From positions 1 to 41,041 of the forward strand of contig JABDOQ010000070.1 in NCBI GenBank assembly GCA_013043165.1: DNA of 41,041 nucleotides, read 5' to 3'. Positions 14,752 through 22,882 of this stretch are shown here, one piece after another (the stretch's first letter is position 1; each line of letters opens with the position of its first letter). The position numbers and the translations under genes are program-made. Below the pieces are notes generated by a model. The model was not told the DNA's origin. It was given only the letters and a program-made list of their open reading frames with translations, and did no database searches. The DNA is from Woeseiaceae bacterium (GTDB taxonomy: Bacteria > Pseudomonadota > Gammaproteobacteria > Steroidobacterales > Woeseiaceae).

Positions 14752-14768
14752 ATCAGGGCCGAAGGAAG

Positions 14769-15539
14769 TCACGATTTCGCGCCCGGGTAGTCTTTTTCCC
14801 CAGGTAAAACAATTACTTGCTCGCCATCGCGTTCGATGATCTTGGGTACCATGCTGGTGACGCCCCACTCCACACAGGAGCGCGCCCACTCAAGCAATGC
14901 CTCGAGCGACTTGTGCCGCGCAATACTCTCCAGCGTTTTGATCGTCGGAAAGTGCAGCTCGACGTCGCCAGCACGACCTGCTTCCAGCATGTCATGTGCG
15001 CTGGTCCAGCGTGAATCCGTCAACTCGCCGCCGCAGTGCACGGCTGTCTGTCCGTGCGGCAACGTCGCGAGGAAAAACCTCGTCGAGTAGCGTCTCGGCA
15101 ATGTCGGTGGTGTCACCCAGTGACCGAAGTAGTGCAGCTTGTCGCACTGCAGATCAAGCTGATTTCGCGTGACGAAGTTCGCCCAGCTTTCGGTCCCGTC
15201 GTTCAACGCATCGCGAACGGCGCCGAGATCCTCATCCAGATAATCGGACGCGGCAAGCAATATGCCTGACTCTTCAAACAGTTCCCGGATAGCCGCGCTG
15301 TAGAGATCCAGGCCGTTCGCTTTCACGCCGAGTCGCGCGTTCGCGTGTCTGCTGCCCAGGCCGGAACAAAATTCGTGCACGGCTGCATCATCGTCGTCGA
15401 CGACGCCTCCTGGAAACGCGTAGGCAGTGCCAAACGAGGACTCGGCATGCCGGCGCACCATGAACAGTTCGGGCTCGGATTCTCCTGCCCGAGCAACGAC
15501 AACCGTTGAGGAAGGTTGAGCCGGCACGATATCAATCAA
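14769..15539 (-). CDS. Nudix hydrolase (NUDT19-like)
   Basis: A 256-residue Nudix protein. The start of the Nudix box is visible as AFPGGVVDDDD and its core as AIRELFEESGILL, matching REx2EExG. An insertion separates the two halves of the box, and the N-terminal ELFMVRRH motif is typical of NUDT7/NUDT19-like members that hydrolyse CoA or nucleoside diphosphate derivatives. The exact substrate is not determined. The start used is TTG 15539, which overlaps the SRPBCC stop by eight bases and has GGAG about ten bases upstream; GTG 15530 is an alternative. It is the middle gene of a three-gene coupled operon. Confidence 0.87.
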   Translation of the reverse strand: MIDIVPAQPSSTVVVARAGESEPELFMVRRHAESSFGTAYAFPGGVVDDDDAAVHEFCSGLGSRHANARLGVKANGLDLYSAAIRELFEESGILLAASDYLDEDLGAVRDALNDGTESWANFVTRNQLDLQCDKLHYFGHWVTPPTLPRRYSTRFFLATLPHGQTAVHCGGELTDSRWTSAHDMLEAGRAGDVELHFPTIKTLESIARHKSLEALLEWARSCVEWGVTSMVPKIIERDGEQVIVLPGEKDYPGAKS

Positions 15540-16083
15540 TGGCGGACGGCTCCGCGTCGCCGGTTTCGACGTATGCTTTCAGCCGCTCGAGCGCTTCGCC
15601 GATAACGCCGTCAACCGGAGCAGCCAGGCTGTCCAGCCCACCCGGATGATAGCCGCCGACAGCATAGGTAAATCTGATCCAGGTACCGTCGTCGGTGTCA
15701 GAAAATTCCCAGGTCATGTTTCCCTCTACGCCCATAAGTCCCAATGGGCCCAGTCCGCCGGTCAGGCGCAGCATTGCGGCAGGACTGTGTGTCGTCACGG
15801 TCATGTGCACGACGCCGGCGCCTTCGCCCAGGTCTTCGCAAAAACAGCCCAGCGGCCTGGCCTCGATGCGAAGTCGGCTGGCCTCGCCCGAAATCGTGTG
15901 CTCGGAACTCCACCACTGATTGATCTCAGCTATGGCCGCTCGCCAGACTGCGTCGCGCGGTGCGTCGATGGTTGCTTCATTGACCGATGTAAACCCGCCT
16001 GCCTCGGCATCGACAACCTCGGCAAGCGCGTCGGTGCCGACGAACAAGATCGCGATCAGCACGATGAAGCGCTTGTTTCTCAC
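15532..16083 (-). CDS. secreted SRPBCC-family protein
   Basis: A protein of 183 residues with an N-terminal hydrophobic signal segment (IVLIAILFVGTDALAEV). The rest is an SRPBCC/START-like ligand-binding domain: it begins VNEATIDAPRDAVWRAAI, a typical first strand and helix, continues with LGEGAGVVHMTVTTHSP, and ends with a long C-terminal helix, EALERLKAYVET. Such domains hold hydrophobic ligands in a deep cavity. Being exported is less common in the family. It is first of the operon with the Nudix and MBL genes; the ligand is unknown. Confidence 0.75.
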   Translation of the reverse strand: MRNKRFIVLIAILFVGTDALAEVVDAEAGGFTSVNEATIDAPRDAVWRAAIAEINQWWSSEHTISGEASRLRIEARPLGCFCEDLGEGAGVVHMTVTTHSPAAMLRLTGGLGPLGLMGVEGNMTWEFSDTDDGTWIRFTYAVGGYHPGGLDSLAAPVDGVIGEALERLKAYVETGDAEPSAID

Positions 16084-16132
16084 TTGAACTCCCGTAGCAG
16101 GAGCCCTAGCTTACCGCAATCGAGGTGCAGAC

Positions 16133-16207
16133 TCAGAACAGGGAAATGGCGAGAAACACCGCGCCGGCGAGGGCCAGGCCGAAGTAGATTTTTTTCCAGA
16201 GTGTCAT
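16133..16207 (-). CDS. 24-residue predicted membrane protein
   Basis: From ATG 16207 the minus strand encodes MTLWKKIYFGLALAGAVFLA followed by ISLF and a TGA stop. Three or four polar or basic residues precede a single hydrophobic helix that ends the protein, the usual form of short inner-membrane proteins. It lies between the rhomboid gene and the SRPBCC gene, in the same orientation as the latter and 49 bases upstream of it, so it could lead that operon. The ribosome-binding site is weak (GAGCG). Existence is inferred from composition and context; no family is recognised. Confidence 0.45.
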   Translation of the reverse strand: MTLWKKIYFGLALAGAVFLAISLF

Positions 16208-16350
16208 TGAATCGCTCGAATAAAGTGACAAGATTCGCTTTGAGTGTATTCTTGAGCACCGCACATGAACCCCGGCTGAAGGCAGGCGGGTAAGCGTAAG
16301 TCATTGTATTAATTACCCGTTTCCTGGTTCACCATGAGGTTTCTCGAGCT

Positions 16351-17229
16351 ATGCAAGAAGACCTGCGCGTCGTTTTCGAAAGTCGCAACCGTCAAAGTTG
16401 TTCGGACCGGGCATTGGTCCTCGCCGCTGCGAAGGTTCCTCATCAAATGGTCGACGACGGAATGACCGCCGCGCTCGTCGTGCCCGCCGAGCATTCCGCA
16501 AGGGCGGTTCATGAACTGCAGCTTTACGACGACGAAAATCCGCCCGTTAGCCCACCGCCGCGAAAGAAGATTACCTACCAGGACGCTGTGCCCGGGATCA
16601 TTGGCTACGTGCTCGTAGTCAGCGCCATCGCCTGGCTGGCGGGCTATGCGGTGCTTGGCTACAACTGGTTTGAGGCCGGCCGCGTCGACGGCGAACTGAT
16701 TCGACGCGGCGAATGGTGGCGAACGATTACCGCGCTGACGCTCCATTCCGGGCCCAGGCACATTATCGGAAACCTTGTGTTCGGCGTCCTGTTCGGCCTT
16801 TTCGCAGGTCGGCTGCTGGGGTCCGGCGTGGCCTGGCTCGCTATCATTGCGTCGGCAGCTATGGGCAACGCGGCCAACACCCTGTTGCTCGAGTCGGCGC
16901 ACCGGTCGGTCGGCGCCTCTACGGCCGTGTTCGCCGCGCTGGGGCTCGTCGCGGGATTCGTCTGGCGTGGGCAATTCATGGCACAGGACCGCTGGTCGTA
17001 TCGCTACGGTCCGATCGTCGGCGGCCTTGCACTGCTCATGTACACGGGCACGGGCGGACCCAATACCGATATCGGCGCCCACCTGCTCGGCTTCGTGTGC
17101 GGATTCCTGACCGGAATGCTGCTCATCGTGCTGGGTCCCGTACCGACTGACAGCCGCTCGCAGCGCGTTGCCGGTGGTCTCGCGATCCTGCTTATAGCCA
17201 CGAGCTGGATTGTTGCATTACAGGCCTGA
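16351..17229 (+). CDS. rhomboid family intramembrane serine protease
   Basis: A 292-residue inner-membrane protein. Residues 1-65 form a soluble domain (SDRALVLAAAKVP, RAVHELQLYDDEN) often found ahead of bacterial rhomboids. The membrane part has the motif GEWWRTITALTLHSGPRHIIGN, the catalytic Ser190 in VGASTAVFAALG and the catalytic His244 in DIGAHLLGF, so it should be active. Rhomboids cleave single-span membrane proteins within the bilayer; the substrate is unknown. Several hydrophobic segments span about residues 80-290. It is transcribed alone or with mscS, which begins 72 bases downstream. Confidence 0.9.
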   Translation: MQEDLRVVFESRNRQSCSDRALVLAAAKVPHQMVDDGMTAALVVPAEHSARAVHELQLYDDENPPVSPPPRKKITYQDAVPGIIGYVLVVSAIAWLAGYAVLGYNWFEAGRVDGELIRRGEWWRTITALTLHSGPRHIIGNLVFGVLFGLFAGRLLGSGVAWLAIIASAAMGNAANTLLLESAHRSVGASTAVFAALGLVAGFVWRGQFMAQDRWSYRYGPIVGGLALLMYTGTGGPNTDIGAHLLGFVCGFLTGMLLIVLGPVPTDSRSQRVAGGLAILLIATSWIVALQA

Positions 17230-17301
17230 CATCGGCGCGCAATCCTGTAGAATTCGCCGCCAGCCCGTATTGCACAACTACAATCTCCAAGGACTCCTGT
17301 A

Positions 17302-18171
17302 ATGGACGAAGTCACCGCAGCTGCCTCCGGATTCGACTGGAACGGCATTTTCCTATTCCTGAAGAACAACGGCATTGATTCCGGCACCGTGGTCGGGCTG
17401 GTCAAGAACATCGTCGTTGCGCTTATTATTTTCTACGTCGGACGCCTTGTTATCTCGCTCGTCGTCCGTGGCCTGCGCAAGGTCATGCGAAAGCAGAACA
17501 TCGAAAAGACCCTTGAAACCTTTGTCTGCAATCTCGTGCGCATTGTGTTGCTCGTCGTCGTCATCATCGCGGCGATAGGCCAACTTGGTATTCAAACAAC
17601 GTCGTTCATCGCGATATTTGGCGCCGCGGGCCTGGCCGTCGGTCTTGCTTTGCAGGGCTCACTCTCCAACTTCGCGTCCGGCGTATTGATCGTGCTGTTT
17701 CGTCCCTACAAAGTCGGTGACTTTATCGAGGGCGCCGGGATTAGTGGTTCCGTGGAACAGGTGCAGATACTGACGACGATACTGAAAACCGGCGATAACA
17801 AGCAGGTCATCGTACCCAATAGCCAGATCATGGGCAGCATCATTACAAATTATTCGGCCAACCCGACGCGCCGGGTCGACATGGTGATCGGCGTCAGCTA
17901 CAGCGACGATCTCGACAAAGTGCATAGCGTCCTGCAGGAACTGGTTGCATCGGACGATCGCATTCTTGACGATCCTGCGTGCACGATCGCGGTTTCAGCA
18001 CTCGCCGACAGCAGCGTCAACTTTGTCGTTCGACCGTGGGTCAATACGTCCGACTACTGGCCCGTCATGTTCGGCCTGACAGAGGCCATCAAGAAACGCT
18101 TCGACAAAGAAGGTATCTCGTTCCCGTTCCCGCAGCAGGATGTGCATTTGTACAACGCGTCGACGGACTAG
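17302..18171 (+). CDS. mscS: small-conductance mechanosensitive channel MscS
   Basis: A 289-residue inner-membrane channel, close in length to E. coli MscS (286). Three N-terminal hydrophobic segments end in the pore helix region GAAGLAVGLALQGSLSNFASG, followed by VLFRPYKVGDFIEG and the beta domain (IVPNSQIMGSIITNYS), with a C-terminal alpha/beta domain to about 280. It opens under membrane tension to release solutes during osmotic downshock. It follows the rhomboid gene in the same direction with a 72-base gap. Its stop is almost adjacent to the end of a transporter remnant on the opposite strand. Confidence 0.93.
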   Translation: MDEVTAAASGFDWNGIFLFLKNNGIDSGTVVGLVKNIVVALIIFYVGRLVISLVVRGLRKVMRKQNIEKTLETFVCNLVRIVLLVVVIIAAIGQLGIQTTSFIAIFGAAGLAVGLALQGSLSNFASGVLIVLFRPYKVGDFIEGAGISGSVEQVQILTTILKTGDNKQVIVPNSQIMGSIITNYSANPTRRVDMVIGVSYSDDLDKVHSVLQELVASDDRILDDPACTIAVSALADSSVNFVVRPWVNTSDYWPVMFGLTEAIKKRFDKEGISFPFPQQDVHLYNASTD

Positions 18172-18176
18172 CGCTT

Positions 18177-18320
18177 TTAGTCGACGACGTCAGGTTCGAC
18201 GAAACACCACTTCATTTTTGCAATGCGCTCTTTGAGTTTTCGCTCGAGCGCGTTGATGTGCACTACGGCTTCGTGGACAGGGAATTGCCCGAACTGTCGA
18301 GTCGTGTGAAGTTTTAGCAA
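18177..18320 (-). pseudogene. probable C-terminal remnant of a cation diffusion facilitator transporter
   Basis: The minus strand has an open stretch of 47 codons ending at TAA 18177-18179. Its last 30 residues, which include HINALERKLKERIAKMKWC and then FVEPDVVD, look like the end of the cytoplasmic domain of cation-efflux (CDF) transporters, whose C-terminal helix and last strand have the pattern ALERxLK...VKWxFxEPD. The frame meets a stop codon (TAA) a few codons upstream of TTG 18320, and no membrane segments precede it, so the transporter body is missing. A short independent gene with a TTG start is the alternative. The identification is from the motif alone. Confidence 0.4.
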
Positions 18321-18444
18321 TGGAAGTGCCTTGTCAACCGAACTTAGGTTAATGCGTTATGTCTATGTTGTCATGCGCGGCCTTGCGAACGGAACGGCAT
18401 ATGCTGGCACGACCTGTATCTTATCGAATGGACGGACCAAAACG

Positions 18445-18801
18445 ATGAAGAAGACCAGCCTGAGTCTGGCGGCCCTGCTTGGCCTTACGATCGCGGGCTG
18501 TGCTGCCCATTCCGATCCCATTATTGATATGCAGGGCGTTGATCCGAACGCACTTGCCAGGGACTGGGGCGAATGCGAAGCCTATACCGAAGAAATCCTC
18601 ATCAGCAGGGGCATCGTCAAAGGTGGCGCGACTGGCGCCGTCGTGGGTGCCCTCGGCGGCGCAATAGATGGCGATGCCGGTCGCGGCGCCGCCGGTGGCG
18701 CGTTGTACGGGGGAACCCGATCCGGGCTTGACGCCGATCGCGAGAAGCAGAAAGTCTTCAAACGCTGCCTGCGTGGCCGCGGCTATCGCGTACTCAACTA
18801 G
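18445..18801 (+). CDS. glycine-zipper lipoprotein
   Basis: A 118-residue lipoprotein starting at ATG 18445 with a signal peptide ending in the lipobox TIAGC. The middle has a glycine-zipper stretch, GGATGAVVGALGGAIDGDAG and then RGAAGGALYGGTRSG, which would form a small membrane-inserting helical hairpin, and the C-terminus has a paired-cysteine-like CLRGRGYRVLN. Such proteins resemble the SlyB/PCP group of outer-membrane lipoproteins that stabilise the envelope. The frame extends upstream to a TTG at 18331, but that part lacks a signal peptide and is not likely to be translated. The gene is apparently transcribed alone. Confidence 0.8.
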   Translation: MKKTSLSLAALLGLTIAGCAAHSDPIIDMQGVDPNALARDWGECEAYTEEILISRGIVKGGATGAVVGALGGAIDGDAGRGAAGGALYGGTRSGLDADREKQKVFKRCLRGRGYRVLN

Positions 18802-18811
18802 GCATTCACGC

Positions 18812-18840
18812 TTGACGCGAAAGGCCGCTGCACGTACTGT
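18812..18840 (+). promoter_or_regulatory. sigma-70 promoter of the radical SAM gene
   Basis: TTGACG at 18812-18817 and TACTGT at 18835-18840 are separated by exactly 17 bases. Transcription would begin near 18847, leaving a leader of about 20 bases. The -10 hexamer is the left arm of the LexA box. Confidence 0.65.
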
Positions 18841-18854
18841 GTTTTTATACAGTA
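18835..18854 (+). promoter_or_regulatory. LexA (SOS) box
   Basis: TACTGT, an eight-base A/T-rich centre, and ACAGTA: the outer six bases on each side are perfectly symmetrical and match the gammaproteobacterial LexA consensus CTGT-N8-ACAG with its flanking TA. It overlaps the -10 element and the start point of the radical SAM gene 12 bases downstream, so LexA would block transcription until DNA damage. Confidence 0.85.
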
Positions 18855-18866
18855 ACGGACCTGCGA

Positions 18867-19931
18867 ATGCCTGCGCAAGGACACAAAGGTCGGGGAGCCA
18901 TCTCTTCACCGGATAATCGCTTCACAACCCGACCCGTCGACATCGATGAGGACGAAGCGCACGCGCGCGCGCAACGGGCGCCCGAAACCGTAATCCGTGC
19001 AATGCCTGCAGGCCGCATCATCAGCTCCAATAACTCTCCCGACGTGCCGTTCGATCGGTCGATCAATCCCTACCTGGGCTGCGAACACGGCTGCGTCTAT
19101 TGCTACGCACGTCCCAGCCACAGCTACCTCGACCTCTCGCCGGGGCTTGACTTCGAGACGCAGATTTTCTTCAAGCCAAACGCCGCTGCCAAGCTGATCG
19201 AAGCCTGGGAAAAACCGGGCTACGAATGCAAACCTATTACAATCGGTGCGAATACGGACCCGTACCAGCCGGCCGAGAAATCCCTGCAGCTGACCCGCCA
19301 GCTCCTGCTGCTGTTCCTGAAGTATCGCCACCCCGTCAATATCATCACCAAGGGGAATTTGGTCTGTCGTGATATCGACCTGTTGGCCGAACTCGCCGGC
19401 GCTGACCTCTGCTCAGTCGCGATTAGCCTGCCGACGATGAATGCGGATCTAAAGCGCATCATGGAGCCGCGCGTGCCGTCCGCCGCCGCAAGGCTTAAAG
19501 CCCTGTCACAGCTCAATAAGCGAGGCGTGCCGACTAGCGTGCTCGTCGCGCCGATCATTCCTGCAATCAATGACAATGAAATCGAGAACATTCTGAAGTC
19601 GGCTGCCGCGGCCGGCGCGCAGCAGGCAAAATACATTTTTTTGCGCCTTCCGCACGAGCTCAAGGGTCTGTTTGCCGAATGGCTGCAGACCCATTTTCCC
19701 GATCGTGCCGAGCGGGTTTCGAGCCTGATCCGCCAGGCTAGCGGTGGCAGCGATTATGACAATCGATTTGGAGTCCGGCAGACCGGCCGCGGGCCTTACG
19801 CAGAAATGCTCGCAGCACGTTTCAAAACCGCCAGCCGACGCTGCGGCATCGACTCCGACGCCTACCAGCACGTTCTTGATTGCAATAAATTTTTTGCTCC
19901 CGGGCAACAGCAAATGGGCCTGGACTTCTGA
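18867..19931 (+). CDS. PA0069 family radical SAM protein
   Basis: A 354-residue cytoplasmic iron-sulfur enzyme. The radical SAM cluster motif CEHGCVYC is in the context NPYLGCEHGCVYCYARPSHSY, which is characteristic of the PA0069/Rv2578c group, distant relatives of the spore photoproduct lyase SplB. The TIM-barrel part continues through TIGANTDPYQPAEKSLQLTR and SISLPTMNADLKRIMEPRVP. The N-terminal RFTTRPVDIDEDEAHARA segment is also usual. A LexA box lies on its promoter; to my knowledge PA0069 of Pseudomonas aeruginosa belongs to the LexA regulon, so a damage-related role, perhaps on nucleic acid, is likely, but the reaction is unknown. Confidence 0.92.
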   Translation: MPAQGHKGRGAISSPDNRFTTRPVDIDEDEAHARAQRAPETVIRAMPAGRIISSNNSPDVPFDRSINPYLGCEHGCVYCYARPSHSYLDLSPGLDFETQIFFKPNAAAKLIEAWEKPGYECKPITIGANTDPYQPAEKSLQLTRQLLLLFLKYRHPVNIITKGNLVCRDIDLLAELAGADLCSVAISLPTMNADLKRIMEPRVPSAAARLKALSQLNKRGVPTSVLVAPIIPAINDNEIENILKSAAAAGAQQAKYIFLRLPHELKGLFAEWLQTHFPDRAERVSSLIRQASGGSDYDNRFGVRQTGRGPYAEMLAARFKTASRRCGIDSDAYQHVLDCNKFFAPGQQQMGLDF

Positions 19932-20083
19932 GGCGAAGCGATCGGCTACCCCGATGCCATGCCAGACGGTATAGTTATTGCCGCGGTCCAGACCTGTCTG
20001 GCTCGAACTATTCGCGCCAAATTGGGTCTGAAGCACGACTGCCGTGAAGAAAAAGCTCAGGACGCCGAACCCTAATTGAACGC

Positions 20084-21562
20084 ATGATCAACGTAAGCAA
20101 AACAGTCGCATTGTTGTTCGCGATTTCGACGGCTAACGCGGCCCAGGCCCAGGCCTTCGACGACGATGACGATCGCACTCCTCTCGATCAGCTTGTCCCG
20201 GTTGCCGATGAGTCGCCTGACCTGGCCGACGGCGCCGCTTCGGCTGACGACGCACGGACTTTGGACCAAAAACTTGCCGCAGAATTTGACCGCTATCAGC
20301 GTCTCGTTGCCGAAGACGCACTGGACGAAGCAGATGCCTCGGCCAAGCGAATCGTCCAGATGGTCATATCAATCCACGGGCCGCAGTCGCTGGAAGCGTC
20401 GAGAGCGCTGAACAACCTGGCCTTGGTTCAGAACAAGAACGGTCAATACGGCGCCGCTATTCAGAATTTTGAATCGGCTGTAGAAATTATCGAGACGGTT
20501 GAAGATCGTCTGAACGAAAAGCTGGTCAATCCGCTCAGGGGACTCGGTGCCGCACAAATCGGCAGCGGTCGGCCCGACCTCGCGAGGCGCACATTCAATC
20601 GTGCAACACATATCACGCACGTTAATGAAGGTCCGCACAACTTAGAGCAAGTAGAAATTCTCGAGTCACTGGCTCAGTCAGCGATGTTGCTGGGAGATTC
20701 CAAGGGCGCGCGCAATATCCTTAATCGCATTCACGTGCTTAACGCACGGCATTTCGAAGGAAATGACCTGGCTATGATCCCCTCGCTGTTGCGACGAGCC
20801 AGCTGGCAACATGCCGGTCGCTACTACCTGGATGAACGTGCAACCTATCGACGAGCGATTCGCATCCTCGAGGCCAATCTTGGCAAGGAGGACCCGCAGC
20901 TCATACTGCCATTGAGCAAACTCGGCCAGTCATACTACTTCGTAGATTTGACGCAACCCATGACGAAGCAACAAGGGCTGGTGACCAGTGGCGAGATGTA
21001 CTTCAAGCGCGCGGCGAGAATTGCGGAGGCGACACCCGAAATTGATTGGCGCATCCTGGCTGAAACCAAGCTCGCGCTGGCAGATCATTATATGTACGTC
21101 GAATCCTTTGTTCGAGCGCGAAAAATTTACGCGGAAGTGTGGGACGTGTTATCCGCCGACCAGGAACGACTTGCTGCGCGAGCCGAAATGCTCGAGCAGC
21201 CAGTGGCTCTAACGAGCAGGAATCTTCCGAAGTTTGCCGGTGAAAGGCCCGCGGGTAACACCTCAACGGACGGGTTTCTGACAGGTACAATTCGCGTCGA
21301 CTACAGTGTGTCCACGCGCGGTCGGATCAGGAGTATCCGCACCGAAGCGATTCCACCCCAGTTCACGGACATGCAGAAGATGGTACACAATGAAATGAAA
21401 CGGCGAATATTTCGTCCGAGAATGTCGGACGGAGGCGTGCTGGAAACCGACAACCTTGTCTTCGAGCATTCTTTCTTCTACCGTCAAGCCGACCTCGACA
21501 AGCTGACAAAAAAAACGCCAGCGGCAGAGCAACAGTCCGCGGACGAAAATTCAGAATCCTGA
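20084..21562 (+). CDS. exported TPR protein with TonB-like C-terminal domain
   Basis: A 492-residue protein with a signal peptide (ALLFAISTANAAQAQA). It has an acidic linker at about 25-60, then TPR-like helices at about 65-370 (SLEASRALNNLALVQNKNGQ, YGAAIQNFESAVEI and LILPLSKLGQSYYF are typical). The C-terminal region from about 395 (LTGTIRVDYSVSTRGRIRSI, RIFRPRMSDGG) resembles the TonB C-terminal fold. It may act as a periplasmic scaffold or link protein. The gene is first of a plus-strand run with msrA, folE and the SMP-30-like gene, with gaps of 17-29 bases. A 14-base dyad, CCAGAC-CT-GTCTGG, lies at 19988-20001, about 85 bases upstream. Confidence 0.8.
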   Translation: MINVSKTVALLFAISTANAAQAQAFDDDDDRTPLDQLVPVADESPDLADGAASADDARTLDQKLAAEFDRYQRLVAEDALDEADASAKRIVQMVISIHGPQSLEASRALNNLALVQNKNGQYGAAIQNFESAVEIIETVEDRLNEKLVNPLRGLGAAQIGSGRPDLARRTFNRATHITHVNEGPHNLEQVEILESLAQSAMLLGDSKGARNILNRIHVLNARHFEGNDLAMIPSLLRRASWQHAGRYYLDERATYRRAIRILEANLGKEDPQLILPLSKLGQSYYFVDLTQPMTKQQGLVTSGEMYFKRAARIAEATPEIDWRILAETKLALADHYMYVESFVRARKIYAEVWDVLSADQERLAARAEMLEQPVALTSRNLPKFAGERPAGNTSTDGFLTGTIRVDYSVSTRGRIRSIRTEAIPPQFTDMQKMVHNEMKRRIFRPRMSDGGVLETDNLVFEHSFFYRQADLDKLTKKTPAAEQQSADENSES

Positions 21563-21579
21563 CAGGCAGACAATAAGCA

Positions 21580-22230
21580 ATGAAGAATCTGACCCTTCCA
21601 ACGAGGAACGAGGCTCTTGTGGGCCGCGATACACCAATGACCGTGCCGGCGCAGCATTTTGTCAACGCTGCACCGCTGCGCGGGCCATTTGAGGACCATC
21701 TGCAGCAGGCCGTTTTCGCGCTAGGCTGTTTCTGGGGCGCCGAACGACGATTTTGGGAGATCGAGGGTGTTTTTTCCACCGCCGTCGGCTACGCGGGCGG
21801 CATAACCCCCAATCCTACTTATGAAGAAGTCTGTAGCGGCAATACCGGGCACACAGAAGCCGTACAGGTGGTCTTTGACCCGGCGAGCGTGAGCTACACC
21901 GAATTGCTGCAAGTCTTTTGGGAAAGTCATGACCCGACGCAGGGCATGCGACAAGGCAACGATATCGGCACACAGTATCGATCGGCAATCTTGACGACGA
22001 ATGATACACAGCAGGCCGATGCACGGCGCTCCCTGGCCCGGTATCAAGACGCGCTGCACGACGCCGGGCTTGCCGCTATAACGACCGAAGTTATGCCGCT
22101 CGACGCTTTTTACTATGCCGAAGATTACCATCAACAATACCTGGCCAAGAATCCGGGAGGATATTGCGGATTAGGTGGAACGGGCGTGAGTTGCCCGATT
22201 GGCCTCGACGTCAACGCGAAGTCTGCGTAG
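21580..22230 (+). CDS. msrA: peptide methionine sulfoxide reductase MsrA
   Basis: A 216-residue enzyme that reduces methionine-S-sulfoxide in proteins and free methionine. The active-site motif [12 protein letters not shown] places the nucleophilic Cys50, and [22 protein letters not shown] is the substrate-binding region; [21 protein letters not shown] also matches. The first 43 residues extend beyond the catalytic core and show no signal peptide, so it is probably cytoplasmic. It starts 17 bases after the TPR gene and is followed by folE; transcription as one unit is likely. The window also has MsrP/MsrQ, the periplasmic counterpart. Confidence 0.97.
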   Translation: MKNLTLPTRNEALVGRDTPMTVPAQHFVNAAPLRGPFEDHLQQAVFALGCFWGAERRFWEIEGVFSTAVGYAGGITPNPTYEEVCSGNTGHTEAVQVVFDPASVSYTELLQVFWESHDPTQGMRQGNDIGTQYRSAILTTNDTQQADARRSLARYQDALHDAGLAAITTEVMPLDAFYYAEDYHQQYLAKNPGGYCGLGGTGVSCPIGLDVNAKSA

Positions 22231-22259
22231 CATGCCGCTAAACTCAAGCAGGAACAGAT

Positions 22260-22865
22260 GTGGCCGCTTCCAGCAATAAGCAACGCAAACCACGCAAGCC
22301 CACGCGCAAGCAGGCCGAGGACGCTGTCAGCACGCTGCTGTTATGGGCCGGCGAAGACACGCGCCGCGAAGGTCTTCTCGATACACCCAAACGCGTCGCG
22401 AAAGCCTATGAAGACTGGTTCAGTGGCTACAAGAGCGATCCTGTCCAATATCTGAAAAGAACTTTCGAAGAAGTCGAAGGCTACGACGAGATGATCGTGT
22501 TGCGCGATATCGGGTTTGAGTCGCACTGCGAACATCACATGGCGCCGATTATCGGCAAAGCTCATGTCGGCTATCTGCCTAACAACAAGGTCGTCGGTAT
22601 CAGCAAACTCGCCCGCGTGGTGGAGGCTTTTGCGCGGCGCTTCCAGGTGCAGGAAAAAATGACGGCGCAAATCGCCAACTGCATTCAGGACGTGCTGCAG
22701 CCCAAAGGCGTCGGTGTTGTTATCGAAGCAGTACATCAGTGCATGACGACGCGCGGCATTCACAAGACTGATGTGTCGATGGTTACCAGCCAGATGGTTG
22801 GCACGTTCCGCAAGGACGCGCGTACGCGAGGCGAATTCCTGCGCATGATAGACGCCAAACGCTAA
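22260..22865 (+). CDS. folE: GTP cyclohydrolase I FolE
   Basis: A 201-residue enzyme, the usual length, catalysing the zinc-dependent ring opening of GTP to 7,8-dihydroneopterin triphosphate in folate biosynthesis. Key motifs are [40 protein letters not shown] with the zinc-binding Cys and His, and [11 protein letters not shown] with the second zinc Cys. The start is GTG 22260, preceded by AGGAA. It follows msrA with 29 bases between and precedes the SMP-30-like gene by 17 bases. Confidence 0.97.
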   Translation: MAASSNKQRKPRKPTRKQAEDAVSTLLLWAGEDTRREGLLDTPKRVAKAYEDWFSGYKSDPVQYLKRTFEEVEGYDEMIVLRDIGFESHCEHHMAPIIGKAHVGYLPNNKVVGISKLARVVEAFARRFQVQEKMTAQIANCIQDVLQPKGVGVVIEAVHQCMTTRGIHKTDVSMVTSQMVGTFRKDARTRGEFLRMIDAKR

Positions 22866-22882
22866 CCCCCCCGCAACATGCC

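Noticed and set aside
18406..18422. TGGCACGACCTGTATC as a sigma-54 promoter for the glycine-zipper lipoprotein
   Set aside because: The -12 GC is missing; the bases 12 after the GG are AT.
19988..20001. CCAGAC-CT-GTCTGG dyad upstream of the TPR gene
   Set aside because: It is a single short dyad without a promoter in register or a second copy; too weak to call an operator.
19506..20036. A 176-codon minus-strand frame overlapping the radical SAM gene
   Set aside because: Most of it is antisense to a conserved gene; the part outside is only about 35 codons with no clear domain.
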